Source: Prinsepia uniflora (taxonomy: Eukaryota; Streptophyta; Magnoliopsida; Rosales; Rosaceae). Taken from it: a stretch of DNA of 64,000 nt. Positions within the stretch are counted from its first letter, which is position 1; each line of letters begins with the position of its first letter. The stretch is from NCBI GenBank assembly GCA_032719365.1, contig CM064861.1, positions 76,008,863-76,072,862 on the forward strand, written 5' to 3'. Below, piece after piece: positions 12,189 through 23,061 of this stretch. A program made the position numbers and the translations under genes. Below the pieces are notes generated by a model that had not been told where the DNA came from, made no database searches, and saw nothing but the letters and a program-made list of their open reading frames with translations.

Positions 12189-12549
12189 TATAAGACCTGT
12201 GAACTTAGGAACCAAGATGGTGAACAAGACCTGTGTGATTTGGAAGCAAGAACGATGAGCAATACCAATGAGCTTGGGAAGTATGAATGGTGAGAAATCG
12301 CACATCGCTCGGGGAGAAAAAAGTGAAGTGTCTTATATGCATGGACGATGTCTTTCTTGCAACGAGACTTTTTGGAAGCGCATTGGCTTTGGTTTTGGTT
12401 GGAACTCCAAAGTTAAAGCGAGATTAGGATTGAGCAGTTATACGATGTGGGGCCCACTGGGAAATTGCACTTGAGTTCCCAGAAACAAAGTCTTGGGGGC
12501 ATGGGGCTTAAAGTAGACGATGTGGTGCTAGGAGAGTCGGGTCGTGACA
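12189..12549 (+). repeat. TRIM LTR-II (with 5S-rRNA-like segment), second copy
   Basis: 361 bp. The first two bases are mutated (TATAAGACC for TGTAAGACC) and it ends GTCGTGACA. It contains the repeated GAACGATGAGCAA-type units. A 5S-like block begins AACTCCAAAGTTAAAGCGAG near 12404 and continues to CTGGGAAATTGC. Confidence 0.78.
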
Positions 12550-12623
12550 ATTTGGTATTAGAGCCCAAACCTGATAGGAATTGATTGTGCCAGCGAGAAG
12601 GGTGGTTTCCATGTGGGGTGGAT

Positions 12624-12697
12624 TGTAAGACCCATGCTTGGAGTATGGTGAGTAATCCCACATCGTCCGGGAGGAAATGGGGGATGTGCCTTATATG
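12624..12697 (+). repeat. TRIM LTR-I, third copy, 5' part
   Basis: TGTAAGACCC to CTTATATG, broken by solo LTR S3 and resumed at 17461-17612 (ATATGTGCATG to GCATGACA). Net length without the duplicated ATATG is 221 bp. Right of 17612 the sequence changes to AT-rich DNA, so this is the end of the array. Confidence 0.8.
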
Positions 12698-12934
12698 TGA
12701 CAAGCTCCGTCCCAAAATTTCCTGAAACTCGGACCGGTACTGCTCCCGTTTGACAAATCTCGTCAGACAAGGGATATTTTAAATTTTATTGCTCGTATTC
12801 ATTTTAGACTAACCAACATAAATCCACCCTTGCGGGGTCGTTATAACCCAAGTTTAACTCGCTTCCCTAACAAGTGGTGAAAAATTTACTAACTTATCTT
12901 TAATCGGGATCTTACTTTTATCACTATGAATTAT

Positions 12935-12944
12935 CACACACACA

Positions 12945-13009
<65 letters not shown>

Positions 13010-13023
13010 TCTCTCTCTCTCTC
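12935..13023. repeat. Compound (CA)n(CT)n microsatellite
   Basis: About six CA repeats run directly into about 38 CT repeats, with one CC interruption near 13005. Confidence 0.95.
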
Positions 13024-13149
13024 CTCGCTTACCACAAATAATTTATTACCACAAATCCACTAACCTCCTCAACTCGACTCCTCAATTCTTTTCCAAAAAC
13101 TTGAATTAATGTTTAGCTTAGAAATCACAATTACATTTCATGACAATCA

Positions 13150-15790
13150 TGTAACGACCCGTTCCAAAATTACGTGATTATCGAGGATAATCAAGGAGTA
13201 ATCGGGGATTATTGGAAGATCGGGGTAAAATGACAATTTTTCTCTTGAACGGGTGAAAAGTTGACTTTTGACCCAGAAGGTCAATTGGATGTGGATCGAG
13301 GTCCATTACGTAGATCAGACATCGTACGGTAAAGTTATGGGTCAATAACGGTTGTACATACTATTTACGGTGGCATGAGAGAGACTGAGAGTGAGGCTAA
13401 GCGTAAGGGAGAGATAAACGTGATGGTGGAGGACAACGGAGCCACGATGGAGCTAACTGGCTGTGAAACCCCAGGAAACCCAAGTAAATTGTGGGTTTTG
13501 AATTTCAATTTTGGATTTCGAGGTCTGATAGCCGTGTTCTGATGACTGGGTTTTTTTCTTTGAGTTTCGGTGAGCTCACAGGGACGAAAACAAAGGGGAA
13601 TTGACGATTAGACTGGCCGGAGACGTATTCGAAAGTTGGTCGTGAGCTTCGACCTTGGGTGGAGGTTTTTCCATTGAGTTTTTCCCCTTTTTAAATCGTA
13701 GATCAGTTTATAGGGGTGAGACGATCACAATGGAAGAAAATTGTTGAAGAACAGTGGTCGGACGACGGAGATACGACCGGGTCAGGGTCGTGGGTCAAAA
13801 TGCGTTATAGGGTTGCGGGTCGACCCGACTGAGGGTTGAAGACGATGATGTGGCATGCCACATCATCATGTCAAGCAATGTGGCCAACCAGAGGGTAACA
13901 CGTGGCTAGGTTTCAGTCCAGTCAACGGCTGACGTGGTAGTGCCACGTCAAACTTGTCAAACCACATGGACCAATGAGATGGTGCCACGTGGCATGGTGT
14001 TAGGACTTGTCAGGGGACGTGGCAATCCACGTCAGACATGTCAGACCATGTGGACTAGTGAGGTGGTGCCATGTGGCAGTGTGTTAGAGAGGTGTAAGAT
14101 TGTCAGTGCCACGTGGTAGTGATGACGTCAACGGGTGACGTCATCATGTGACGTGGCGGTGTTAGAGGGTGACACGTGGCAGGTTGTCAGACAATCAGTT
14201 GTCAGGGCTGACGTCAGTAGGTGACGTAAGCGTTGACCGCCGTTGACCGATGTCGACTGGGTGCGTGTAAGGTTTGATCATTGCGTGAGGGCGCATGGGC
14301 ATAAATTTCAAGGTCAAACCAATTCTTGTTTGAAATATGTCGACGATCTGAATTCAATATTGGTGATTTCATTTAATAGGTAATTTGGATGTTTTTAGCA
14401 TCGGGAAGCGTGTTCGAGACGTGTTCTCGGTTCTGGGATAGTTGAGGGTCTTTAGTATGAACTTGTGTAGGTTGTTAGTAATCTTTGTGCATGATTTGGA
14501 CAGGCCCGGACGTCCCAAAGACTGTGGATTGGCTTCAGATTGACTTACGATGCGGGTTTTGAGAGCGCATCGTGGACTGTCTCTGAGTGGACTTTTTTTT
14601 TTTTTTATAAATGATGCATGTATATATGTTTTAATGTTTTATGAATATGGTTTGAAATGGAATGTTTGCATATGGTTGGATTGATGAAGTGCATAAATGT
14701 TTTATATGCTGGTTGATTATCGTTTTTGAAAGATCTTATGGATTTTCGTGAAAATGGCTTTTTGTGCTTGAGACCCAGTTAAATTATGGTTTTGACTTAG
14801 TTTATAGTAAAAAGTGAAATTGAATCGTGATTTTGAGATTGTTAAATGAGGATTGGACACCATTTTTATGAGAATTATGGAGACTATGTTTTGGGCTGAG
14901 ACCCTACGTAAAATGCATGATTTGATTTGAAAGAAAAATGTTTGTGAAAATGCGTTTATAAAATTTGATAAATGTTTCCACTGTTTTTACTATGACCATT
15001 CTCCGAGATGATTGTTATGACTCTGGTAGGAATGTGTTTCCCTAGAGAGGGGCCTCCGGTTGTGAATTTTTTTCCCCGGAGAGGACCCTATGATGATTGT
15101 TGCTCGCCTCCAAGATTCGATGTGTCCCCCCTCCCTCCTAGAGAGGTCACGATGCACTGTCTGTTATCGAGCAGCCGACAAAGGCTCGACTCAGGAGTGC
15201 TTATGATGTATGAGATCGGTTGTTGATATATTCACGATGATAGGGACGTCAACCGTTGATTTGTTCACGGTGACGATATGAACTTCGATCGTAGATGTGT
15301 TCTCGGCGACGTGCTAGGACGTGAGCTATCCTAGAGCTATGTGCATGTGTTGCTTGGATATCGTGACTGATGATGATGATGTAATGATATGATAAACAGA
15401 TGTGGGATATGAGAATGGGTCATGAGGTGATTTATGATTTTGTGTCTAGAGGTTTTTACATGTGTCATTTTTATGATGAAAGTACTTGTTTTTCATACGA
15501 TATTGTTTTATTAGAAAGTAATGTCTTAATTGATATGTATGCATGCTTTGTAAAACGAAGGGTTAAATATTGGTTTCGAAATTTTTTTTCCTGAACTGCT
15601 TATTTTTGTCCACTCACATGATTTATTGTTTTTGGCACCCTCCAGGTTGATCGTGGATGTGAGTTGTAGTAGAGACCGAGATATCACATGGTGCTACGTT
15701 CTCTGAAATACCATATTTGGGTCATAGTATTATCCTTGGTCTGACACGTGATGTCAGCAGGATATCCCGAATTAGGGATGGGTTCTATCA
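13150..15790 (+). mobile_element. Solo LTR S4, 2641 bp, plus orientation
   Basis: TGTAACGACCCG to TTCTATCA, flanked by the perfect 5-bp duplication AATCA (13145-13149 and 15791-15795), nested inside S3. The start and the closing GGGATGGG motif match the LTR family, but it lacks the palindrome found in several relatives. No primer-binding site follows, so it is a solo LTR. Confidence 0.87.
13880..14230. promoter_or_regulatory. Dense cluster of ACGT-core (G-box/ABRE-like) motifs in S4
   Basis: Within about 350 bp there are repeated CACGTGGC, CCACGTCA, GACGTGGC and TGACGTCA-like motifs, partly because of a tandem repeat of about 86 bp (near 13943 and 14029). ACGT cores are bound by plant bZIP and bHLH factors. 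Regulatory activity is only an inference. Confidence 0.5.
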
Positions 15791-17612
15791 AATCATATTT
15801 ATCATATATAATTACCGAATGCCTTCCCTTAGTTCCTCACAACTTTCATTATCTAAAATCTCCATATACTATTAATATAAGATTTAAAATATTCAGATTA
15901 GTCGCATATAATCAAACATAACAACAACATCACACCATCAAATGTCAAAAGGATTTATACATATTATTCACCAAATCATGAATTTAAATCGTTATACCAT
16001 ATAGCTGATATACACAAGTAACCTTATACGCACAAGTAACCTTACGCAAAACCGATCCTTTTGTTTAACACTTATTCTTTGTGTAACAAAACATCACATT
16101 TTCACACCCTCCTTCACCATATATTCATCAATAACCATAACTTAAACTAATGTTAATCTTAACTCAAACAAGTATCAAATTTACAACATAACGACATAAT
16201 AAAATATTCATCCTTAAATTACTTTACTCCCCACAATTAATCATTAAAAAATCCACTTAGTTAGAACATTACTTATTGTTGTTCATCAAGGCGTATTTAG
16301 TACTCATTATTACCATCAAAAGTCCTAGGCTTTGTTTGCATAATTTTCCCAAAATTAAACTTATTAAAACCATAACATATTAAGTTAAAACTCCAAAACT
16401 GAACCCAAATGATTATCAATTAACTCAGACTTTATACCATTAAATTTATAAAATCAAGAGTAAGAACTTTTATGTTGATCGAACTGCCAAGAACTGTTGC
16501 ATGCGCCCCGACGCGCTGATGGAAGCTCCATGTGCGTGGGACTCACGCGCGTCACAGTCACCAGCAATCTCCAGTCAGGTCTGCAACTTGGGTCGCCCGA
16601 CCCGGCGATCAGACCTGACCGTTTATTAATCAAAACCATCGTTTTCTTCCCTTTTACGTCCATAGTACTCGAAACTGAGTTAAAGAAAGATCTATGGGCA
16701 AAAAATCACATAAATTTAACTAAAAACTGAGAACCCATACCTTGAAGTTTCAGACAGTTTACCGACTTCGTTCTGGGATGTTTCCCGTATCCGTAATCTT
16801 AGTTTCCTATTGCAGAATGACCCTAGGAGCTTACTCAACACCCTAGGATCCACAGATAACCACAACACATCCTCAAAACATGGTAACAATCCCACGGTCA
16901 TTTTTTTTAGGTTCCATGGGTTTGTCCAGAACCGTGGGTTTAGAGAGTTTCAGTCTTTTTCCATCCTTTCCCTACCTCTCTTACTCCTCCCCTCTCTCTC
17001 TGCCCCTTCACCTGGCCGTCCCTAGTTACCCCTTCCTATAGACTTCATGTTTTATTATATATTTTTTTTCCTTTTTCCTTCGGCCAATCCCCGTTGAGTT
17101 TCTCCCATGATTTCTTACACACACACACACACACACACACCTATCCATAATAATAGGTCGGTGTGGGAAGTTATTGGGAGGGAATTGTGGAGATATTTCT
17201 AGAATTCCCTAGATCTTACTTACAAAATTACCAATTTACCCTTGGTGGCAAAATGACCATATTGCCCTAGCACATTTTTGCTTTAAAATGAGTGTATCCA
17301 AACTCGGTTTCAGCATGCTGTCTATCTACAGACTCAGGAGTCCAAGGCCTTCATGATAGTCCTTTCAGAACATTCAAAAGGTTTCCCGATCAAAAGTCAA
17401 CACTTTCCTCTAGGGGTAAAATCGTCATTTCGACTATTCTCACATTTTCGGGGCATTACAATATGTGCATGCACGCCTTTATCAAACAGAACGCATTTTG
17501 GGAGTGGGACCCCCAGAAGTAAAATCGTGAGGGTGGAAATCCGTGTGAATTGGGCCCAACAGAGAAGAACCCAAAGCGAACAATATTCTGTTGGAGCGAG
17601 TGGAGCATGACA

Positions 17613-18945
17613 ATACCAATTAAAAAAAACACACATGATCGATATGACAATTTTACCTTTTTTCTTAGTATAAATATTTTAAAAAATTAACGAAATAAGT
17701 ATTTTTAAATATGTAGACATAATTAGAAAACGCATGCTTTTAATAATAAAATTCATATACGATTGTTAAAATTAATATAAAATTTGAGAATATGTGTGAC
17801 TATATATATATCATAAGTATTATTACATTGTGTATTTGTAATATAACTATTTCCGACACACCAACGTACAGTTTGACCTTAAAAAAAGACCATACATATA
17901 GTGCCAATTAAAGAAAACGATAGACGACCAGGCGAATACCTTAATCTTGGAATGATCATTTCGACTCTTTTTTTTTTTTTTCTTGGATAATAAATTACAA
18001 TAATAGTTTGTGAAATACGGTTTTCAGTTAGCATGTGATAAGCTTTTTGGTACTTTTCTTTTTATTAAATTAGAGGGAGGAATTTTGGTAACTTTCCATA
18101 TAATGTGTTATTAGGGTTCAAATTTAAAACTAATTGTTTACAATATAACGTTAGAACCAAATGAAGATTGTTGGTATATGTATAAATATAAAGGAGATCA
18201 ATTAATAATGAGATACGGAAATTCATTTTTTAAAAAAAATAAAAAAAAAACATTTAAGTGTTTCAAACACATTTTTATTTTGCAATTTATTTCCATGCAT
18301 AATTAAAATATTCATCAATATAAAGCCAACCCAAATTGAACTGGGACATACGAAACCTGAAAACATTTCAACTATTCGAGCGGCATATTGTGGTTGTTGT
18401 TGGTATACTATACATGTTGCCTGTAGCTGTTATTTTGCTTTATCTTTCGCTGACTAGACAGCCAAATGGTTTATCTAATTAAGAAAGCACGTACCTAACA
18501 ACAATCATGCAATTTTTAGTTGACCACATAATAAACAAGGTTTCTTATCTTCATCAATGAAAAAGGTCTGCTACCTGCAAAACGTCATAGAAACTTCAAA
18601 AATAATGTCTCCATACGCCACTTGCCCGAATATTAGGCTTCAATCAAGTACGTACGACAATATACTAATTAATAAGACTGCATTAGTTTGAGAAATGGAG
18701 GGTAATATTTAGATTGATAAATTCAAAAATATATTTCTTCCTTCCAACAACATTATTATAAATTTTTTTACGACATTACATCTCGCTAGCTGGTGATTTA
18801 ACTTACTATAATATCCATTTGAGTGGTTGTGCATTAAAATAGTAAAATATTTAGGACAATATATTTTAAAAGTATAATAATTAAATTAAATTATTTTATT
18901 ATTATTGGTATTTATTAAATTATTATTTTATTTTTCTTTTATTAC

Positions 18946-18982
<37 letters not shown>

Positions 18983-19365
18983 ACTTTTTAAGATTACTTG
19001 TTATCTGACTATTTAATACGGATGATTTCGAAGGTATTATTTTAGTGCGTTTGGACCATATAAAAACATTCAATCATATTATAACTTATACAATAACTAA
19101 TTAATACGAATGATACTAAATATTGATTTCGTACTATATTACCGTATTCAATTTTTTATACGATGTACCAAATATAGCATAAGTAAATTAGGAAACTCTC
19201 TCTCAAAAGTTGAGCTTTTCTAGAAGTAGAAAAATATGCCTTCCTCATAAACGTAGATATATTGTAAAATACTGTAGATTATTAATATTTTTATTGATTA
19301 TATAATCAAGTATCAAATTACAAGCAGTAGTACTGAAACTTTTGAGACATGGAAATGGGAAGTTG
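17613..19365. other. AT-rich intergenic spacer
   Basis: No protein-coding or RNA gene is recognised. It contains a (TTA)n microsatellite near 18948-18981 and poly-T/poly-A runs. It lies between the end of the TRIM array and the last exon of the dehydrogenase pseudogene. Confidence 0.65.
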
Positions 19366-19486
19366 TCAGGGCTTGGTAATAGCCAAAGTGTTTCCAACAT
19401 CAAGGACGAATCGGTATTTCACATCGTTGTTAGCAAGACGCAGTGTTCACATAATCCACTGGAACCATCTCAAACTCTGCTGTTGG
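19366..19486 (-). pseudogene. Dehydrogenase pseudogene, exon 4 fragment
   Basis: The minus strand encodes the C-terminal part of a CAD-like protein (VDYVNTA, then NNDVKYRFVLDVGNTLA, then TGA), closely matching the last exon of the intact gene. An 8-bp deletion between the two segments shifts the frame. The first part of the exon (the GRKIVAGSG region) is missing and the sequence abuts the truncated LTR of Copia element A. The remaining exons lie 30 kb away at 49882-51297. Confidence 0.88.
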
Positions 19487-19625
19487 TAATTACAAGCCTT
19501 CCTTACAGGAATACATATATGAACACACGTTTGTAGCGTTGGCTAACTAATCCCTTAGCTGTAGTAACTAACTTACAGCTCATCAGTAACTACTAATCAT
19601 AACCGTTACACCAATTCAGCTAACA
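19487..19625 (-). repeat. Truncated 3' LTR of Copia element A
   Basis: 139 bp matching the start of the element's 5' LTR (TGTTAGCTGAATTGG through AAGGAAGGCTTGTAATTA) and then stopping abruptly at dehydrogenase exon 4. About 115 bp of the LTR is missing compared with the 5' copy. Confidence 0.82.
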
Positions 19626-19639
19626 GCCTCCCGCAATCT

Positions 19640-20487
19640 TATATGAAGCTTCGAAGCAGAAGATTGTTGCGATAAAACTCTTACTTGGGTGTATGAAGCC
19701 CATGAGTCATGATGTCCGCGAGTTGACACGAGAGGAGACATGTGCCAGTTGGAGGACCTTACGTTGAACCTGTTCTCTGATAAAGTGTACATCGATCTCG
19801 ACATGCTTGGTTCAACCGTGGAACACAGGGTTATGAGCCATCTGTATGGCAGACATGCCATCACACCAAAGAAGGGGTATACGAGGGAGAGACATATGAA
19901 GGTTAGCCAACAAATGCATTATCCAGTGCAGTTCACAAGCCGTATTGGCCAAAACTCGATATTCAGCTTCAGCGGAGGAACGAGACACTGTGGTTTGCTT
20001 CTTCGCACCCCAAGAGATAGGGTTTCGTCCAAAAAAGACGATATGTCCAGAGGTAGACCAGCGAGTATTCAGATCACCTCCCAAATCCGCATCCAAGAAG
20101 GCTTGGAGACGAAGAGGACCAAGAGCATAGCTAAGGCCAAAATCTGCAGTCCCTTTGACATAGCGGAGAATGTGTTTCATTGCCACCATGTGAACGTCAG
20201 TCGGGGCATGCATGAATTGATAGACAGTGTTCACGGCAAAAGCAATATCAGGACGATTGAAAGTTAAGTACTGAAGGGCGCCAACCATACGCTGATAAAG
20301 TGAAGGACCAGGAAAAAGAGTACCGTCTATGAATAAGAGTTTGGTGTCAGGAACTAGAGGAGTCGAGACAGGACTGCAGTTCGACATACCTACCCTAGCG
20401 AGAAGGTCCCTAGCATACTTACTCTGGTTAATGAACAAGTCGTTAGGGTGATAACAGACTTGAAGACCAAGGAAATAAGACAGTGCT
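19640..20487 (-). pseudogene. Copia A pol: end of RT and RNase H
   Basis: The minus strand reads LSYFLGLQVCYH (RT end), then KYARDLLARVG, the conserved YLTFNRPDIAFAVN block and the RNase H region (FLDADLGG, SRSSAEAEY, LLWCDGMSAI). A TGA replaces an Arg codon after VFHG, and a frameshift follows in the QLADIMT tail. The reading frame is cut upstream by element B at 20487 and continues at 35047. Confidence 0.9.
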
Positions 20488-20836
20488 ATAATGACTAGCC
20501 CCCAAATTTTGAGATTAGATTAATGAGTAATCGTGGATTAGCGGGACTAATCGGGGATTAGTTGGAGAATCACGGACAGACGGTGTAAAATGACGATTTT
20601 GCCCTTAGAAATTGGGGAAAAAAATCAACTTTTGACCCGGATGGTCAAATGGACTTTGACCGACGACCATGATGTAGATCGGGACGTCATGAGCCCGTAG
20701 ATAGGTGGCACGTCGAAATCGGAGGTTCGACGGGAAAGTTATGGGTCTAGAAAGTTTTACCGTACTATTCACGCAAACTGAGACATTGCGACACGTGGCA
20801 GCATTTGATTCGGAAAGCTTCTGGAAGGACCCACCA

Positions 20837-20860
20837 GATGAGTGACAAGTGTCACTCGTC
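20837..20860. promoter_or_regulatory. Conserved palindrome upstream of the LTR TATA box
   Basis: An inverted repeat of 11-bp arms (GATGAGTGACA ... TGTCACTCGTC) around a 2-bp centre, about 115 bp upstream of the LTR TATA box. The same palindrome occurs at 7258-7283, 11201-11225, 31560-31583, 32856-32879 and 38840-38863, always in the corresponding LTR position, with at most one or two mismatches. Confidence 0.75.
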
Positions 20861-20974
20861 TGATAGGCCTATGACCTTGTTAATTGGGGTTGTCCTTATC
20901 CCTTCAATCGATCATCTGTTTCCCCGTTTTCTCCCAAAACCTCACGACCTCTCTGCAATCCCTTGTGCAAGTCT

Positions 20975-20982
20975 TATATAAA
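20975..20982 (+). promoter_or_regulatory. Candidate TATA box of the element B LTR
   Basis: TATATAAA, followed by C-rich sequence and by a change to GA-rich DNA near 21010, resembles an LTR core promoter. The 3' LTR has the weaker form CTAAATAAA at the equivalent place (about 32993). Confidence 0.6.
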
Positions 20983-23061
20983 CCTCCCTAACCCTCATCT
21001 GTGGCTGTTGACCCGCGGAGGAAAAAGAGAGAATGAAGTGAGACGATGAGGATGGTGGCCACGGCGGTGCTCGCGACGGCGAGGTAAAGATACCCATAAG
21101 CTCAATTTTTGAGTAAAAAATGGTGAATTTAGTTTAAGTGATTTCTGATCGTTCTGATTGATTGGATGAGATTTCTGGTGACCGTACGAGTTCGTGGGAA
21201 TTGGAATTGTGGCTGGAGGTGGCCGAAGATGGCTGGAAACAGAGGAGGAATAGTGAGAGCTTGTTCATCGATCACGAAAATAAGTTCTAGGCCTGGTTTT
21301 TTAGTTGTGAAGGCGTAGATCGATAGGAAATGACAAGACAAAGAGATAGGGAATAACGAGATTAAAAATGGGGTAGAAATGGCTGAGAACCGGTCTCATC
21401 GGTCCGGTCAAACCAAAAACCAGAGAACTGGTCTGAACCAGGTTCGATGCGAGGACAAGGATGACACTGTGTAGGCGCGTGGGCTTCACGCGCAGCCGCT
21501 TGCCGTGGTGCATGGGGGGCGCGTGGGGCAGATTTGAGAGATGTAGTCAACATGTAATTTTATCCATTCGATGTAACAAACATTTTGGCACAAGATTTGA
21601 GTCGATCGGATACCGTTTCATGGTAGTTTTGGATGTCCGAAGGTTTAGGATTTATTTTAAATACGTTTAAAAAATTTGTAAAATTTGGGGGATTTAATGA
21701 GAGGTTAATTGAAGTAATTAGTGACCTTCAGGTATGGTTTGGACTGGTGACTAGCCTCGGGAAGGCTTAAGGCACGCTTATCAAGGCGACAGTTAGAACG
21801 GTCTGTGAGTGGACTTTTGTTTTATTAATATGATGCGTGCATAACTGTTTTATATGTTTTATATCTATATTTTGAATTCCTTAAGTACGTATGTTTGTGG
21901 TATTTGGTATTTACGTATTTGTACATATTTTGAGGAGTATGATTTTATGTTGGACTTATATGTGCTTGTGTTTTCAATAATGGTTGGATAGAATGGTTTT
22001 GGATTTGGGAATATGAAATCGGGTGTGAGACCCATTTGATTTGGAAACTATTGAACTTGGAGTCCAGTTGATTTAATGAGATATCGGGATGAGACCCAGT
22101 TGGTTTACGAAATCAAGCATAAGGCCCAATTGTGTTTTATAAATGTGGTTTCGGGTCGGGGACCCATTTAGGGATATTGGATCTATGGATTTACGATGAT
22201 TTTATAGAAATTCTGGGCATGACCCCTTTGAGATGTTTTGAAATGGTTTTATAAAGATGTTTCCCACGTACCATCCTTAGATGAGGATATGTGGATGGTC
22301 TGCTCTAGATGTCTAGGACACTGGGGAAGTCACGGTGCATTGCCTGTGAGGGGTCATTGCACGGAGCGACCGGATCGTATAGTGACTCAGGAGCAGGATT
22401 GCTATGATTAGACATCTGGGACGTCAGACATCTGGGATGTCTGAGATTGACCCTGAGAGACCCCGGGTAGCACGCGTTGCTTAGACTGTGAGATATGACA
22501 TTTGGGACGTCAAGCGTTTGGGACCCTAGGCATCTGGGATGCCGATGATTGGTATTTGGTAAACATGAATGATTGGATTTATGAAATGGTATTTCTGTGT
22601 TTATGGATTTGGGCAGTGACCCACTTGGATTTGGATTTACGGATTTCGGTGTTTTATGGTTTTAGGTTAAGACCCTAATGATTTGAGAAAAGGAAATGAC
22701 TTTGGTTTTCTAAACGGTTTTTATTATGTTTGAATTAACTAGTTTTCGAATGCATGCATAGTTTTATGTGAAGGGCATAACTTTCTTTTTTGTCAAATGT
22801 GTTTAATAAATTATTTATTTTCGTCCACTCACAACTTTTAAAGGTTTTTAACGCCCTTCAGGTTGATAGTGGATACACTGTAGCAGAGACCGATACCTCA
22901 CATTCCTCGACGGATCCTAACGCACTTTGGGAGCCAATTGGGCTCAGGATTTTGGAATATCCCTTGTCTGGCCTTCATGTTACCTCGTGTGGCACGTGAG
23001 TCAAACAGGAGCATGACACATCCCGCGTTAATCCTGTAGGGGATTGGGATGGGTCATGTCA

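Larger units (their letters stand above)
12698..17460 (-). mobile_element. Solo LTR S3, itself split by solo LTR S4
   Basis: TGACAAGC to CATTACA, flanked by the perfect 5-bp duplication ATATG (12693-12697 and 17461-17465) within TRIM LTR-I. Without S4 and its duplication it is about 2.1 kb. On the minus strand it begins TGTAATGCCCCG and shares the AAGTCAAC / GTCATTT blocks of the family. No coding region is recognisable. Confidence 0.82.
7800..17612 (+). mobile_element. Tandem array of TRIM retrotransposon LTRs (Cassandra-like), interrupted by solo LTRs
   Basis: After the inserted solo LTRs are removed, the array reads: LTR tail (to 7813), internal 7814-7886, LTR-I 7887-8106, internal 8107-8180, LTR-II 8181-8483 plus 11742-11804, internal 11805-11878, LTR-I 11879-12114, internal 12115-12188, LTR-II 12189-12549, internal 12550-12623, LTR-I 12624-12697 plus 17461-17612. 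Each internal segment is only 73-74 bp. It begins with a primer-binding site like TTTGGTATCAGAG and ends with a G-rich polypurine stretch before TGTAAGACC. There is no coding region. The dimer period is about 730-745 bp, which implies unequal recombination between LTRs. Confidence 0.85.
20488..23061 (+). repeat. 5' LTR of element B
   Basis: The expected TGTAATGACC start is mutated to ATAATGACT, and the LTR ends GGGTCATGTCA. It aligns along its length with 32510-35046. It carries the palindrome (20837-20860), a TATA box (20975-20982) and repeated GACATCTGGGACGTC modules near 22400-22560. Confidence 0.85.

Noticed and set aside
22200..22560. Regulatory array of GACATCTGGGACGTC modules
   Set aside because: They recur in every long LTR of the family as ordinary LTR sequence. 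I could not separate them from the family consensus.
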